Shown here piece by piece: positions 10,415 to 20,459 of a stretch of DNA of 64,000 nucleotides. The DNA comes from Euglena gracilis (Eukaryota; Euglenida; Euglenophyceae; Euglenales), in NCBI GenBank assembly GCA_039621445.1, contig CP154956.1, positions 38,404,553-38,468,552 of the forward strand, given 5' to 3'. The translations under genes were made by a program, and so were the position numbers. The number at the start of each line of letters is the position of its first letter. The stretch's first letter is position 1. The notes below the pieces were generated by a model, which made no database searches, was not told the origin of the DNA, and saw only the letters and a list, made by a program, of their open reading frames with translations.

Positions 10415-13400
10415 TTACATCCGCTCCAGCCGCCAATAGTCATGGCGGGAGTCCAAGGGATCTTCCACAAGGACCATCTGGAATTGTGGTGGCTGTGGCC
10501 TGTCGACAAGCCAGGTTTCTGGCGAGTCGTAGTCGAAATCAGGTGCGATCCAGTCCCGAACCCATCCTTCGGGTACTGTCTGCTTGGTGGCACTCGCTCT
10601 TTCCGCGAGAAACCACTGCAGCTTCTCCCAGAATTTCCTGGGCAAAGTCGCTGGCCAGATGAAGTAGTTTCTCCGAGGGTGATTGGCTGACACCTGCGGG
10701 GCATTCCCCGGGTGGAAGTCGATGGGAACGTGATAGGCGCATTCCGCCCGGACTGTATGGGGTCGCAATACGGCCCCTAGCCAGTCCTTCCAGGTCATCC
10801 CGTGGGCCAAAACACGTGGTGATCTGGAATTGTAATAATTCCAGGTGACATTCTGGTCAAAGGACCATTTCCGTCCTTGACAGAACAGTGGTTCAATCCA
10901 CCGATTGAGGCATTGGTCTGTTCGCAGCTTATGTTCGATCATCATGTACCTGTTTTTCAGGTCATGAGTCTCAGGATCATCCTGAGTCATCGCATTCCAG
11001 TCGATGACAACTTCGCCTTCCGAAGGTGTCGTAGTCGTAGAGGCGCGGGATTTTCCCTGCCCCTTCGTAGGTGGTTTTGGCTGTGAGGTTTTCCCATAGC
11101 CGGATGATGTGACCTGTGTGAATCCTCCTCCCGAGGCTGATCCTCGAGAAGAAGATGCACCCTGGCCTCCAGCACCACCACCGCCTTTCGGTGGGGGCTG
11201 ATCACCTGTCTTAGGTGAGGGTTTGCAAGGCGCGGCACCGGGCTTTGATTTGGCCGGGGCCTTCGGACTTCCGCTTTCCGGAGCATCCGAGGGTCGCCGT
11301 TCGGCGTCACGCTTGCTTGACCAGGTGCGTGGTGACGGCTGGGCCGGGGGTCTTTTCCCCGACACCGAGCGTCGTTGACCTTCAGCAGGGGTTTCCCGAG
11401 CTGAGGGTCGCCCTAGGCGTTCTTTCGCTGCGCTCGTGGGTTTCCCAGGAGCAGCCTTGGGGGACGGTGTGGGTGTGGGCGTCGCCGCTGCACTCCGCGT
11501 TGGCTGAGTCTGTGGTGGGGGCATGGATGTCCGTGCAGCCTATTTTTCAGGTGCCGGTATCCGTGTGTCCGCACGCTTCGGTGCAGTGGCCGATGTGTGT
11601 GGAGCTACGGGCTCATCCCGTGCCTCTGATGTCACCACTGACATTGCCGTTGGTTCGCCTTCCGTCCGTGTCGTTTCTGACACCGGCGGTGGCGCTGCCA
11701 TTGGGGGAGGTTCATCCTCCTCCATGGCTGCAGCTTCAGTTGTTTCGTCCGCTGGCTGGGCCGTTTCCGCCACAGCAGTGGAAGAACTAGCCGCAGTGCC
11801 ACGTGGTGTGACAACTGCGATCAGTGATCGCAAACCACCGAGTACACGTCCGCCCAGTGAGGGGCGCCGTTCAGGTCCTTCCCCTGAAGTGGGCTCCTCC
11901 ACTGGCTCCTCTGTCGTCGGGATTTCCCCGGGGACAGGAAGCTTGAGGCGTAATACCTCAGGCGTAGGGGTTACCGTCTCCGGCGGGTTTTCCCGCGGAG
12001 GGGTCGGTCCGCCAGGCGTACCCAGCGAGGATGGTGACAGTGGGACAGGCGTCAGTTCACCTCTCGGTGATCCTGGGCGCTGGGCGGTTTCCGCCACAGT
12101 GTCCAGCATCACGACCGACGGGCTACGGGTTTCCCGTGCCGGGGGTTCCGCGGGCTGAGGTTCATCCTCGGCCATTGGGACCGCTTCTCCTGTCTCCTCC
12201 GCTTCCAGAGGGGACTCCTCTGTGTGTAATTGGGCCGCAGAACGCGGGTCTTCCCTGCTTCTGTAGCACCCTTGGGCATTTGACAGGCGGAAAAAGCTAA
12301 TACTTTCACTCCTGTCAGAGTTGGGGTATGGAGGTGGCCACGACGCTCGCACCCAGCTTCCGGGTGGAGGTTGAGGCTCATCCTCGTTGATCAGGCAGAG
12401 GTCTTCCCACTGCGATCGACGGGCCTCACCCATACCATACTCTCCCGTTTCTTCCAGGAAAGCTGGCAGTGGTACTGCGTAGCGAGGTTGGCTTAGCTCG
12501 CGGGGAGCGAAGAACACTTCGAACTCCTGCCAGTCCAGGATTTCCCCGAACTGGCTCTGCAGGTGTTCCCGGAGGCCGATTTCTGCCCCCGTCCAGTCCG
12601 GCCGCAGGTTTATCCTGCGTCGGTCTGGATCATACGGTCTGGCATCTACCTCGGTGTATCCCCGAGGTATCCACTTCCTGTGGATATCCACATCGGTGGT
12701 CATCTGCTCCAGGAAATATATATATACTTCCAGGACGTAGGTAATCCGCCCTGTGCCAGTATTGTTGGAGCAGAAATATTTTCTGCCGGTGCTGTTTCAG
12801 CACCTTCCGGTCTTGCGTTCCAATCTGGGGTTTCCGGCACTGATGCAGGAGGAATCTCCTGGTCGGTGGGCTGCCGGCATTCTCGGCAGTCGGAGGCGGT
12901 TTTCCGCGCTCCCCGAAACCCCAGAAGTCAACAATGTGGACTTCCTTGCAAAACCGGCATTCCAGTTTGTATCGTTGAGGGTAGGCGAGGTCCACGTCCA
13001 GGACCTTGAACAGCATGCCATACATGCTGTCCAAGAATACCTGGAGATTGTTTGTGAACATTACCGCAGCCTGCGCCTGGAGTTTCTCCGGCAGGGGGTA
13101 ATATTTCCACTGGATTCCCAGTGCGCTGACGGAATACATGTGGTTGAAGATTTCCTTCAACTGTGCTACGAATGTTTCATCGTCTTCACATGTGTTCAAA
13201 CAATCGATGTATGTCAGACCGTTTCGGTCGGTGAAAATGCCAAAATTCTGGCAGGGATATCCCAACCAGAACCAGAGTTCCCAGAAACCAGACATCTGGT
13301 CCAGGACCATTTCATCCGAATGAGGGTATCCCTCAAACGGATGAAGTTTGGTACTGTAGATGAATCGTTTGCAGTGATCGTGCATACGATCCTGCACCAC

Positions 13401-15194
13401 TGCGAGCACCGCTTCCGGTGGTCGGTGGATCACGTTGCCAGCACGCGTGTACTTTTCGAGATCCTGGTCGATTTTCGGCCAGATTTCATCCAAGTAATCG
13501 AACAGCTGGTCAGCGTCGTAATCCTTCGTTTTCGAAGGTTCGGCGGCTTTTCCGCCTTTTCCTGCTGGGGGTCCGGCAGATTTTCCGCCTTTGCCTGGAG
13601 GTGGTCCAGCGGGTTTTCCGCCTTTCCCAGATGGGGCTTTCCCACCTTTCTCCTGGCCTTTACCTTTACCCTTACCCTTGCCTTTTCCTTTACCCTTGCC
13701 CTTCGTGTTGGACAGCCATTCTATCGTCGCCCGATATGGGTCCCAATATTCCCAGTATTCTGGGTCTTCTTCTGTATACACAGGATAAGTCACGGATTCC
13801 GTGCTTGGTGTTCGAGCAAATTCTTGCTCAGCATCACCACGATTCGAGTAAACCGGTGCGACTGGGGATGGTCGGGTTTCCCGACGTGCCCGTTCTGCCG
13901 TCACGTCGGGCGCTGGCGGAGCTTCCTCCTCAGCGTCGACGCGCATCGCCGCGGGCGGATTTTCCGACCTCGGCGAGCGGCGTTGTGGCTGCGGCGTCAG
14001 ATTTTCCGGGCCGCGGTCACGTTTGCCGGCGGCAGAGCTTGTGGGTCGTGCCGGTGGCGCTTCCGCCACAGCCACGTCCCGCTGTCGCGCTGGTTGACTT
14101 GACCGTGATGGAGCTGGGACTCCTGTGAGAGCCGACACAGCAGCATCATACTGCTGGCGCTCTTCCCGTGTCATTTCCGCCCGGGCAGGGTATCCCTGGC
14201 CAGCGGAAACAGGGGGGCGACGTGCGATCTGTCGTTGGATCGTCACAGCATATTCATACTGTTGACGGTCCTCCTCAGTCTCGAACGGCCGACCAGTCCA
14301 CGGGTTAACGGGTTCATCCCGTGCCGGGGGAACTGGTGCCGCACGAGGCGCTGCCGCGGCTTCCCGCGGACGAGCGCTTCGGGCAGAGTCAGACGTCGGG
14401 GGAGGATTTCCCTCCGCAGGACGTCGTGGGATAGGGTCAGGTATGGTTGGGTGGGGTTGAGGTGGATATACGTACTGATCCCGTGGCATTGGCGCCTGCT
14501 GGGGGTAATCCCCAGAGACGGTATACTGAGACACAGGCTCCTGCGCAGGATAATCCCGCCGGGGCATGCGCTCAGGGGATCGAAAAATACTTTCTTTTAC
14601 ACGTGGGTGTTCACTCCGGACAGGTGCTTCCACCGTCTCTTCCTCGGGTAATCCGGGGGAGTGAGCACGAAAATGTGCAGTGTAAGTGCCAACTGGTGGT
14701 ACCTGCCTGGCGACCTGTGGCGGGACTTCCACGCCCAGGTCACGCATGGTAATGTCTGCCGCGAATCCCGACGCGTCCGGGTCGGTGTAATACACCAGAC
14801 CGGTCATCGTCGCCTGGGCGCACATACACCACAGGGCTGGAGGGGTATTCGCGATAGTCAAAACTTTACGGCAGTGGTCATCCCACAATGCCTGTGTGAG
14901 TTGGTCTGGTGCCGGGTTTGCGCTCATACGCATAACCCGGTTCATCGTCTCCGCCGTGCGGTGGATGATCACACCCGCATACGGTGGGAGGCGACGAGAG
15001 CCTGATGGCTGAGGTGGCCGCGCTTCCGCGGGCATCTGAGTCATCCTGCTACTGCTGCTGGCTTCAGGGTTTCCCTGAGCCGCAGTCCGTGCAGGTGGCT
15101 GCGTGCCGTATCGGTACGCATACTGGTCAGGTTGAGGGTGAGTGGTGGGGTGGTAAGGCGGTCCTCCGCCTGGCTCCCTTCCGCCGGGCAGCAT
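10415..15194 (-). pseudogene. Copy 2: post-pol ORF, broken
   Basis: This is the copy 2 version of the 1814-aa ORF that is intact in copy 3. It starts at the same ATG (15194) and reads openly for about 815 residues. A 2-bp deletion near 12747 then shifts the frame. A CAG to TAG change makes a stop at 11540-11542. Two in-frame losses are also present: 51 bp near 11634 and 612 bp at 10804/10805. The larger one removes the Cys-rich segment kept in copy 3. Both deletions lie at short direct matches. The conserved block near the start, the (KG)n basic run and the C-terminal end (YWRLERM) are all still recognisable. Function unknown. Confidence 0.85.
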
Positions 15195-15356
15195 AATACA
15201 GCCCGGGGTCGGTACGGTGGGATGTTTGGGTTGTTAGTTGTAAGGTGTGTGAGGGTAACCGCTTGAGTATTATTTGGTAAAAAGTCTGCGGAAAGAAAGA
15301 ATGATAAGAATCAATGATAAAAAGAAGAGAAAACAACATGGGTTTCCCATGCGTTC

Positions 15357-18300
15357 TCAAAAACTTGTCATGGAAACATCAATGTTATGTTTCTTATTCC
15401 ACAGCTTCCAATCTTGCTGGACATACCCAACAAAACTGGTTGCTGGCTCCCAAGTGTCCTCCTCGGGCCCATACCCTTTCCAGCGGACCTTCCAAAGGTG
15501 CATACCTTTGTCGATTTTGTGATCGATAATTTTATCGACTACAAAGTCGTCCGTCTCAGGTAATCTGGAACGGGGTTTGAAGTGCAAACACGGGATGGGT
15601 TTCCCATCCGGTGGCGACAGGTATGGTTTGAAGTCGTCCATATGAACGTCCTCAACACCATTCGGTAATGCAACCTTGTAACGCCCGCTGGTACCTAGTC
15701 TTTCTAGGATTTCACAGGGGCCGAGCCAGAGGGGATCCAGCTTGGAAGACTGCATGCGAGTACGGCTATTCCGTACCCACACGCGGTCACCGGGACTGTA
15801 AACAGGTGACTTGAAATTCTGCAAAAACGATTTCCGTTTTGCTGCATGAATATCAGTGACGCGCTTCTGGACTGCAGAACGTAGATTTTCTACTTCCGCA
15901 AACCAGGTCTCGCAACTGACACTCGTTCGGGCGGGTCTCTCCGAAGGGACATCCCCTATGGCCGGAGGGTCCCGTCCGAAAACTAATTTATAGGGGGAGT
16001 GAGGTAAAACCAACCCTGGTAGGGTATTGATATAAAACAAAGACCATGGTAGAACTGATATCCAGTTACTGCGCGAGTCAGCCAGTGAAAGGCGAAGCAT
16101 ATTCACGACGGATTTCACGGCTGCCTCGGCTCTACCATTGCCTTTGGGTCGGTATATAATGGAAAAATGTTGCTCGATTCCGTGTAAACCGCACAAAGTG
16201 GTGAAAAACCTTGAAGAAATCAAATGGTCTTGATCACTCACAATTTCATTCGGTAAACCCATCAAGCAAATGCATTTCTCCAAAAATATAGTTGCCAAAC
16301 TTTGGGCAGTCAACCCTGACTTCTGGCATGGAATGGCTACAATGTACCCACTCAGCCTGCAGACGACAACAAAAACGTAATCGTAAATTTTGTCGTCTGT
16401 TCCTTTGCACGGTTCCAATTCCAGAAAATCCATGCAGAGGGATGTAAAAATGTCAGGGGGTACGGGGAAAAAGTCCATCGTACCAGGGGGGGTACCTCTG
16501 CGGGGTTTTACCGCTTGACAAATTTGACACCGTTGCGCTATTCGCAAACAGCGTGAGTAAAGCTCTTTCTCGCTCAGGGTTGTACAGTACCTGCGGCCCA
16601 CCAACGAAAGAAGTTTGGGGGCCCCAGGGTGACCATGGTTGTGATAACACAAAATCACATCATCAACCAGGTCCTGGGGGATACAATATTTGTAACCCGT
16701 TTCATTGCGAAAAACCAACCGTAAAGGTGAAAGAGTGTAATTGTCCAGCACTTCGCCATTACGAAGTCTGGTGACAATGGTGTCATACACCGGATCACGA
16801 CTATAATCCCATTCGCGAAAGAACAATGGAGAAGGGGACTCCGTGCGCGTAATACGCCGGGGCCCGGACGTGCTTCCACGTCGGCGCCTTCCTCGCACTG
16901 GTGCGACCAGGAATAGTTGTGAAACGGGAAAAGAATCCAAAAGATTATCCGCAGCGTCGTTTCGACGTGCGTACTCGTCAGCTTCCTGACTTCCATGAAA
17001 AGTCGCGTCTCCCTCATCCGGGTTCCCAGGGTAATACCAAGGGGCCCGGCTGAGCGGATCCGCTACTTTTTGTGTGTGCCCAGGGGTATAAATAACCACC
17101 AGGTTGAATTGACTCAAGAACTCATGCCATCTGCATCGCCTTCCGACCGATGACATAGCCTTGTTTAAATCCTCGGTGTACCAGTGTTGGAGACTCTCAT
17201 GGTCGGTCTTGACGAGGATCTGGACGAGGCTGCTGGCTACCCAGCTTCGGAATTTCTGGAGTATAAGCACGATTGCGTAGGTTTCCTTCTCGCGTATACT
17301 CCATTTGACTTGACCTTTTCCATCGTCGCCCTGTAACTTTCTGCTGAAGAAAGCCACAGGTCGGAGCTCATTCGCCGCATTATGCTGGCTTAGAACTCCG
17401 CCAACAGCGTAATCGCTGCTGTCGACTTCCAACACGTATGGTTTGTATGGGTCCGCGATTTCGAGGACAACATTCTCCAAAAGCAAAACCTTGATTTTCT
17501 CAAGGGCCTCGCGCATTTGGTCATCCCAAATGACTTTGGTGTTGTCAACAGCCCGGTTTTTGAGCTGCTTGGTGAGGGGCACCGCGATTTTCGCGAAGTC
17601 CTTCATATAAATCGCGTAGTATTGGGCTAATCCCAAAAATCCTTTGAGGTGAGTAATCGTTTTGATTACCTCAGGGGTCCATTTCTTAATGGCTTCGAGT
17701 TTACTCGGAGCGGCTTTCCGCTGTCCATTGCTGAGGATGTGACCGCAAAATTTTATGAGAATCCGAAACAAATGCATTTTTGCGCCTTTCGCGAAAAGCA
17801 CATGTTTTTGAAAAGCGGTTAATACCGCACAAACATGGTGGAAGTGTGTGACGAGGATATCCTCGCTCGATTTTGCGGCTGGTGGTGGTGTTCCCACCAG
17901 CACATCATCAATGTACACAATGGCAAACGGTAAGTCGCGTAAAACCCATTGAATCATGCGCTGAAACATGGCTGGGCCATTCTTAACACCCATGGGGAGT
18001 ACCGTCCATTGGTACACGCCCTTGGATGTCACGAATGCCGTGTATGGTTGGGAGTCAGGGTGTAAGTGCATTTGGTGAAAACCGTCCTCCAGATCGAAAA
18101 TTGACCACAACCGGTTTTCCGATTGTTTGGTGATCAAATCCTCGATCAAGGGGAGCGGGAAGGGATCATCCCTTGTTTGGGAGTTCAGGTACCGGTAATC
18201 CAGCACCAGCCTCCATTTCTTCTGACCTGAGGGGTCTGGGGGTTTAGGAACAACAAATGCCTGGGATGTCCACTCGCTTTTCGAGGGTACAATCCACTTG

Positions 18301-20411
18301 CGCTGAATAAGCTTCTCAATCATTTCATTGAGAGCTTGTTCGCGTTCTCCCGAACAACGAAAAAATTTCCGGTGCATTGGCTTTGCTCCATCCTTAAGCT
18401 CGATCTTACAAACACCGAACGGACCGCGTATCGCGGGGTCGATGTCGCACGCGTATACTGGATTTTCCAGCACACCGTGGAATTCGCGGGTAATCCGCGA
18501 ACAGAATTCGGCTGACTTAGGATGCTGACCTGCACTCTCGATGACTGCGGAAACCGTCAGGGTATCCCTGGGGCTACCGAGCTTCCTCGGCACCGCGAAT
18601 TCGGACATTCCGAATGCATCGAAGAAACATACGCGAAAAATGATTTCTGTCAAGGGTGGTAATATTTTACCACAAAAATCCTCAAAAATCGGTACATTAG
18701 TGGGTAAATCCCACCAATGAAAACATACATACGATAGTTGGGTGAACCATTCCGCTTCCGGAATGATGGGTATGAGAATAACTCCACGGGCTTCATCCCG
18801 CAGAATTTTCTCAACCGCACATTCGATAAGTTTTGGGGGAGGGTGCATCCATAACACCGTATCACCCCAAAATTTATCAAATGCGTTGGAGTGTTGTGAC
18901 CAATGACGTGGCAAACGGGCATGTGCATTGGATGAGAAGGCATCGATTTCCAATGCCAAATCAAAAGCATCAGCCAATGTCGCGATTTTGGAAAACCATC
19001 GTTCCAAAATGCGATATTGACCAAAATTGAAAGCATTCCATACGCGTTTCGCGTATTCATGCACCCGATTTTCGGGTTGAAGGGTAGAAACACAATGAAT
19101 GGATCCACAAACATGCGGGTTGTCTTCCACTACCACAAGGGTTAATCCCAAGGGAGTTTGGACAGGTTGGGGGTTTCCCCATTCCGCATCAAATTCGTAA
19201 CAAGTGTGATCGCGAGTGTAATTAGGAATCGCGCTTTTCGCATTTCCGAACAACGAGGCTAATCCGCGTTGTTGGAGTACTCGGTGTACCTCCGCGCATT
19301 GCGGGCTACAACCAAGTGTATCCTGGGGGGTGGATTCCGTTTTCGGAATTGCGATTAGTGTCGGATTTTGAACTAAACATCCACAATCGAAATCCGATTG
19401 GGTGGAAATTCTCCTGCAGTGCACACATTGGAAGGAAGTGTGATGGTGTGACGGGTGTGCGTGAAAGTGGGTGTCGATGGCATTAGCCGGTGAGTCTTGT
19501 ACAGGTGTGCCTGGATTCGGCACAACTGGTAGGAAACGGAGTGGTGGTGTAGCTGGGCGACTACTCGACACCGATATATCTTCAGGCCTTTGGGCTTTCG
19601 TCTTGTAACCCAGTGGAACGGCGGGGGTACCGCTACTCGCTTGCCCTGCCTCATGTGGAACGCATGTTGGTGTGTCATTGGGCAGGGGGGAGGCTTTCTC
19701 CGTACCCCGGGTGTGGAAAACGGTTGTTGATGTGGTGGGTAACGGTGTTGCCATTGTGGGTAACGGTGTGGGCAAAGCGGTGGTCATCATAGTGGATGAC
19801 AACGGTGATGGTGGTTTGGGTGTCAATGAAGTGGTTAGTGCTGTGCGCAAACCGTGGGAGTGGCAATCCACAACCAATCGGTACTGGCGTAAAAATGGGT
19901 ATCCCAAAATTACGTCAGACCCGTGAATTCCGGACTCGTAACCCCAAATATTGGTGAAATGTTGTAATTGTGGGGGTTGTGAGTGATGCTTCGGAATGAT
20001 GGGCAAGAGTATCTCGAGCACACATCCCAAATCACCACCACACATGGGGGTGTTATCCGCGGTTGTAATTTTGATCGGTTTCTTGGCGCTTACCAAGAGC
20101 GGGGTCGGTATCAACCCCAACCGAAAGAGCAGTGCAATGCGACAACCAGTGTCAATGAGAATTTTGACTTTGGTGGAGAAATTTTGAATGCGGATTTCCG
20201 CTTGGACGAGTAATTCCATTGGTGGTACGCAAAGTGAAGGGTCTGGCGGAAATACGTTTGCATGCCAGCTCTCCCATGAACCCTTTCCCACTTTGCTCAG
20301 CATTCCGAGCGGAAATGTGGAGTGGGGGGTAGGGGACCCGAAATAATTCCGGGTACTGACCGTGAAGGCGGATGGGCAGGGGGGGTAAGGTTGATCAGGT
20401 CTTACCTCCAT
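15357..20411 (-). CDS. pol: Copy 2: pol polyprotein (PR-RT-RNase H-IN-chromodomain), open
   Basis: An uninterrupted 1684-residue frame. In order: an aspartic protease with the DTG active site at residues 87-89; a linker with a Cys motif CVHC...DFDCGCLV at ~327-345; a reverse transcriptase with YIDD near residue 831; RNase H with its acidic residues in DSSDYA, EKETYA, TDHES and VADPLSR (~995-1117); the integrase HHCC region (HNHGHPGA ... CQIC, ~1255-1296) and its D,D-E core (CMDFLE, VSDQDH, GRAEAAV, ~1327-1427); and a C-terminal chromodomain (DDFVVDKI to DTWEPATSF, ~1620-1665) with F/W/Y cage residues. All catalytic residues I checked are present. The ATG at 20411 is marked, but the frame continues upstream without a stop to the TAG that ends gag, so translation probably comes from readthrough. 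It acts in virus-like particles and the nucleus (family knowledge). Confidence 0.95.
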   Translation of the reverse strand: MEVRPDQPYPPCPSAFTVSTRNYFGSPTPHSTFPLGMLSKVGKGSWESWHANVFPPDPSLCVPPMELLVQAEIRIQNFSTKVKILIDTGCRIALLFRLGLIPTPLLVSAKKPIKITTADNTPMCGGDLGCVLEILLPIIPKHHSQPPQLQHFTNIWGYESGIHGSDVILGYPFLRQYRLVVDCHSHGLRTALTTSLTPKPPSPLSSTMMTTALPTPLPTMATPLPTTSTTVFHTRGTEKASPLPNDTPTCVPHEAGQASSGTPAVPLGYKTKAQRPEDISVSSSRPATPPLRFLPVVPNPGTPVQDSPANAIDTHFHAHPSHHHTSFQCVHCRRISTQSDFDCGCLVQNPTLIAIPKTESTPQDTLGCSPQCAEVHRVLQQRGLASLFGNAKSAIPNYTRDHTCYEFDAEWGNPQPVQTPLGLTLVVVEDNPHVCGSIHCVSTLQPENRVHEYAKRVWNAFNFGQYRILERWFSKIATLADAFDLALEIDAFSSNAHARLPRHWSQHSNAFDKFWGDTVLWMHPPPKLIECAVEKILRDEARGVILIPIIPEAEWFTQLSYVCFHWWDLPTNVPIFEDFCGKILPPLTEIIFRVCFFDAFGMSEFAVPRKLGSPRDTLTVSAVIESAGQHPKSAEFCSRITREFHGVLENPVYACDIDPAIRGPFGVCKIELKDGAKPMHRKFFRCSGEREQALNEMIEKLIQRKWIVPSKSEWTSQAFVVPKPPDPSGQKKWRLVLDYRYLNSQTRDDPFPLPLIEDLITKQSENRLWSIFDLEDGFHQMHLHPDSQPYTAFVTSKGVYQWTVLPMGVKNGPAMFQRMIQWVLRDLPFAIVYIDDVLVGTPPPAAKSSEDILVTHFHHVCAVLTAFQKHVLFAKGAKMHLFRILIKFCGHILSNGQRKAAPSKLEAIKKWTPEVIKTITHLKGFLGLAQYYAIYMKDFAKIAVPLTKQLKNRAVDNTKVIWDDQMREALEKIKVLLLENVVLEIADPYKPYVLEVDSSDYAVGGVLSQHNAANELRPVAFFSRKLQGDDGKGQVKWSIREKETYAIVLILQKFRSWVASSLVQILVKTDHESLQHWYTEDLNKAMSSVGRRCRWHEFLSQFNLVVIYTPGHTQKVADPLSRAPWYYPGNPDEGDATFHGSQEADEYARRNDAADNLLDSFPVSQLFLVAPVRGRRRRGSTSGPRRITRTESPSPLFFREWDYSRDPVYDTIVTRLRNGEVLDNYTLSPLRLVFRNETGYKYCIPQDLVDDVILCYHNHGHPGAPKLLSLVGRRYCTTLSEKELYSRCLRIAQRCQICQAVKPRRGTPPGTMDFFPVPPDIFTSLCMDFLELEPCKGTDDKIYDYVFVVVCRLSGYIVAIPCQKSGLTAQSLATIFLEKCICLMGLPNEIVSDQDHLISSRFFTTLCGLHGIEQHFSIIYRPKGNGRAEAAVKSVVNMLRLSLADSRSNWISVLPWSLFYINTLPGLVLPHSPYKLVFGRDPPAIGDVPSERPARTSVSCETWFAEVENLRSAVQKRVTDIHAAKRKSFLQNFKSPVYSPGDRVWVRNSRTRMQSSKLDPLWLGPCEILERLGTSGRYKVALPNGVEDVHMDDFKPYLSPPDGKPIPCLHFKPRSRLPETDDFVVDKIIDHKIDKGMHLWKVRWKGYGPEEDTWEPATSFVGYVQQDWKLWNKKHNIDVSMTSF

Positions 20412-20420
20412 CTGTTCATC

Positions 20421-20459
20421 AGCCCAGAGGTCCGTGCCCTCGGACCTCGGGCTCCCCTA
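20421..20459 (-). promoter_or_regulatory. Gag-pol amber stop with downstream stem-loop (readthrough signal), copy 2
   Basis: Gag ends at TAG (20457-20459) and pol continues in the same frame with no further stop. After TAG and GGG there is a long inverted repeat: AGCCC then GAGGTCCG, a 6-base loop, then CGGACCTC, one unpaired T and GGGCT. The 8-bp inner stem starts 8 bases after the stop. The same TAG-GGG and stem occur in copy 3 (52206-52244). They also occur with a few changes in the outer element (26082-26120). The layout resembles stop-codon readthrough signals of some retroviruses (family knowledge); function here is inferred. Confidence 0.7.

Noticed and set aside
12753-14102. A 449-residue plus-strand frame (and its counterpart at 45105-45887)
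   Set aside because: It is antisense to the post-pol ORF. Composition follows the opposite strand's low-complexity repeats and it is not kept where indels occur.
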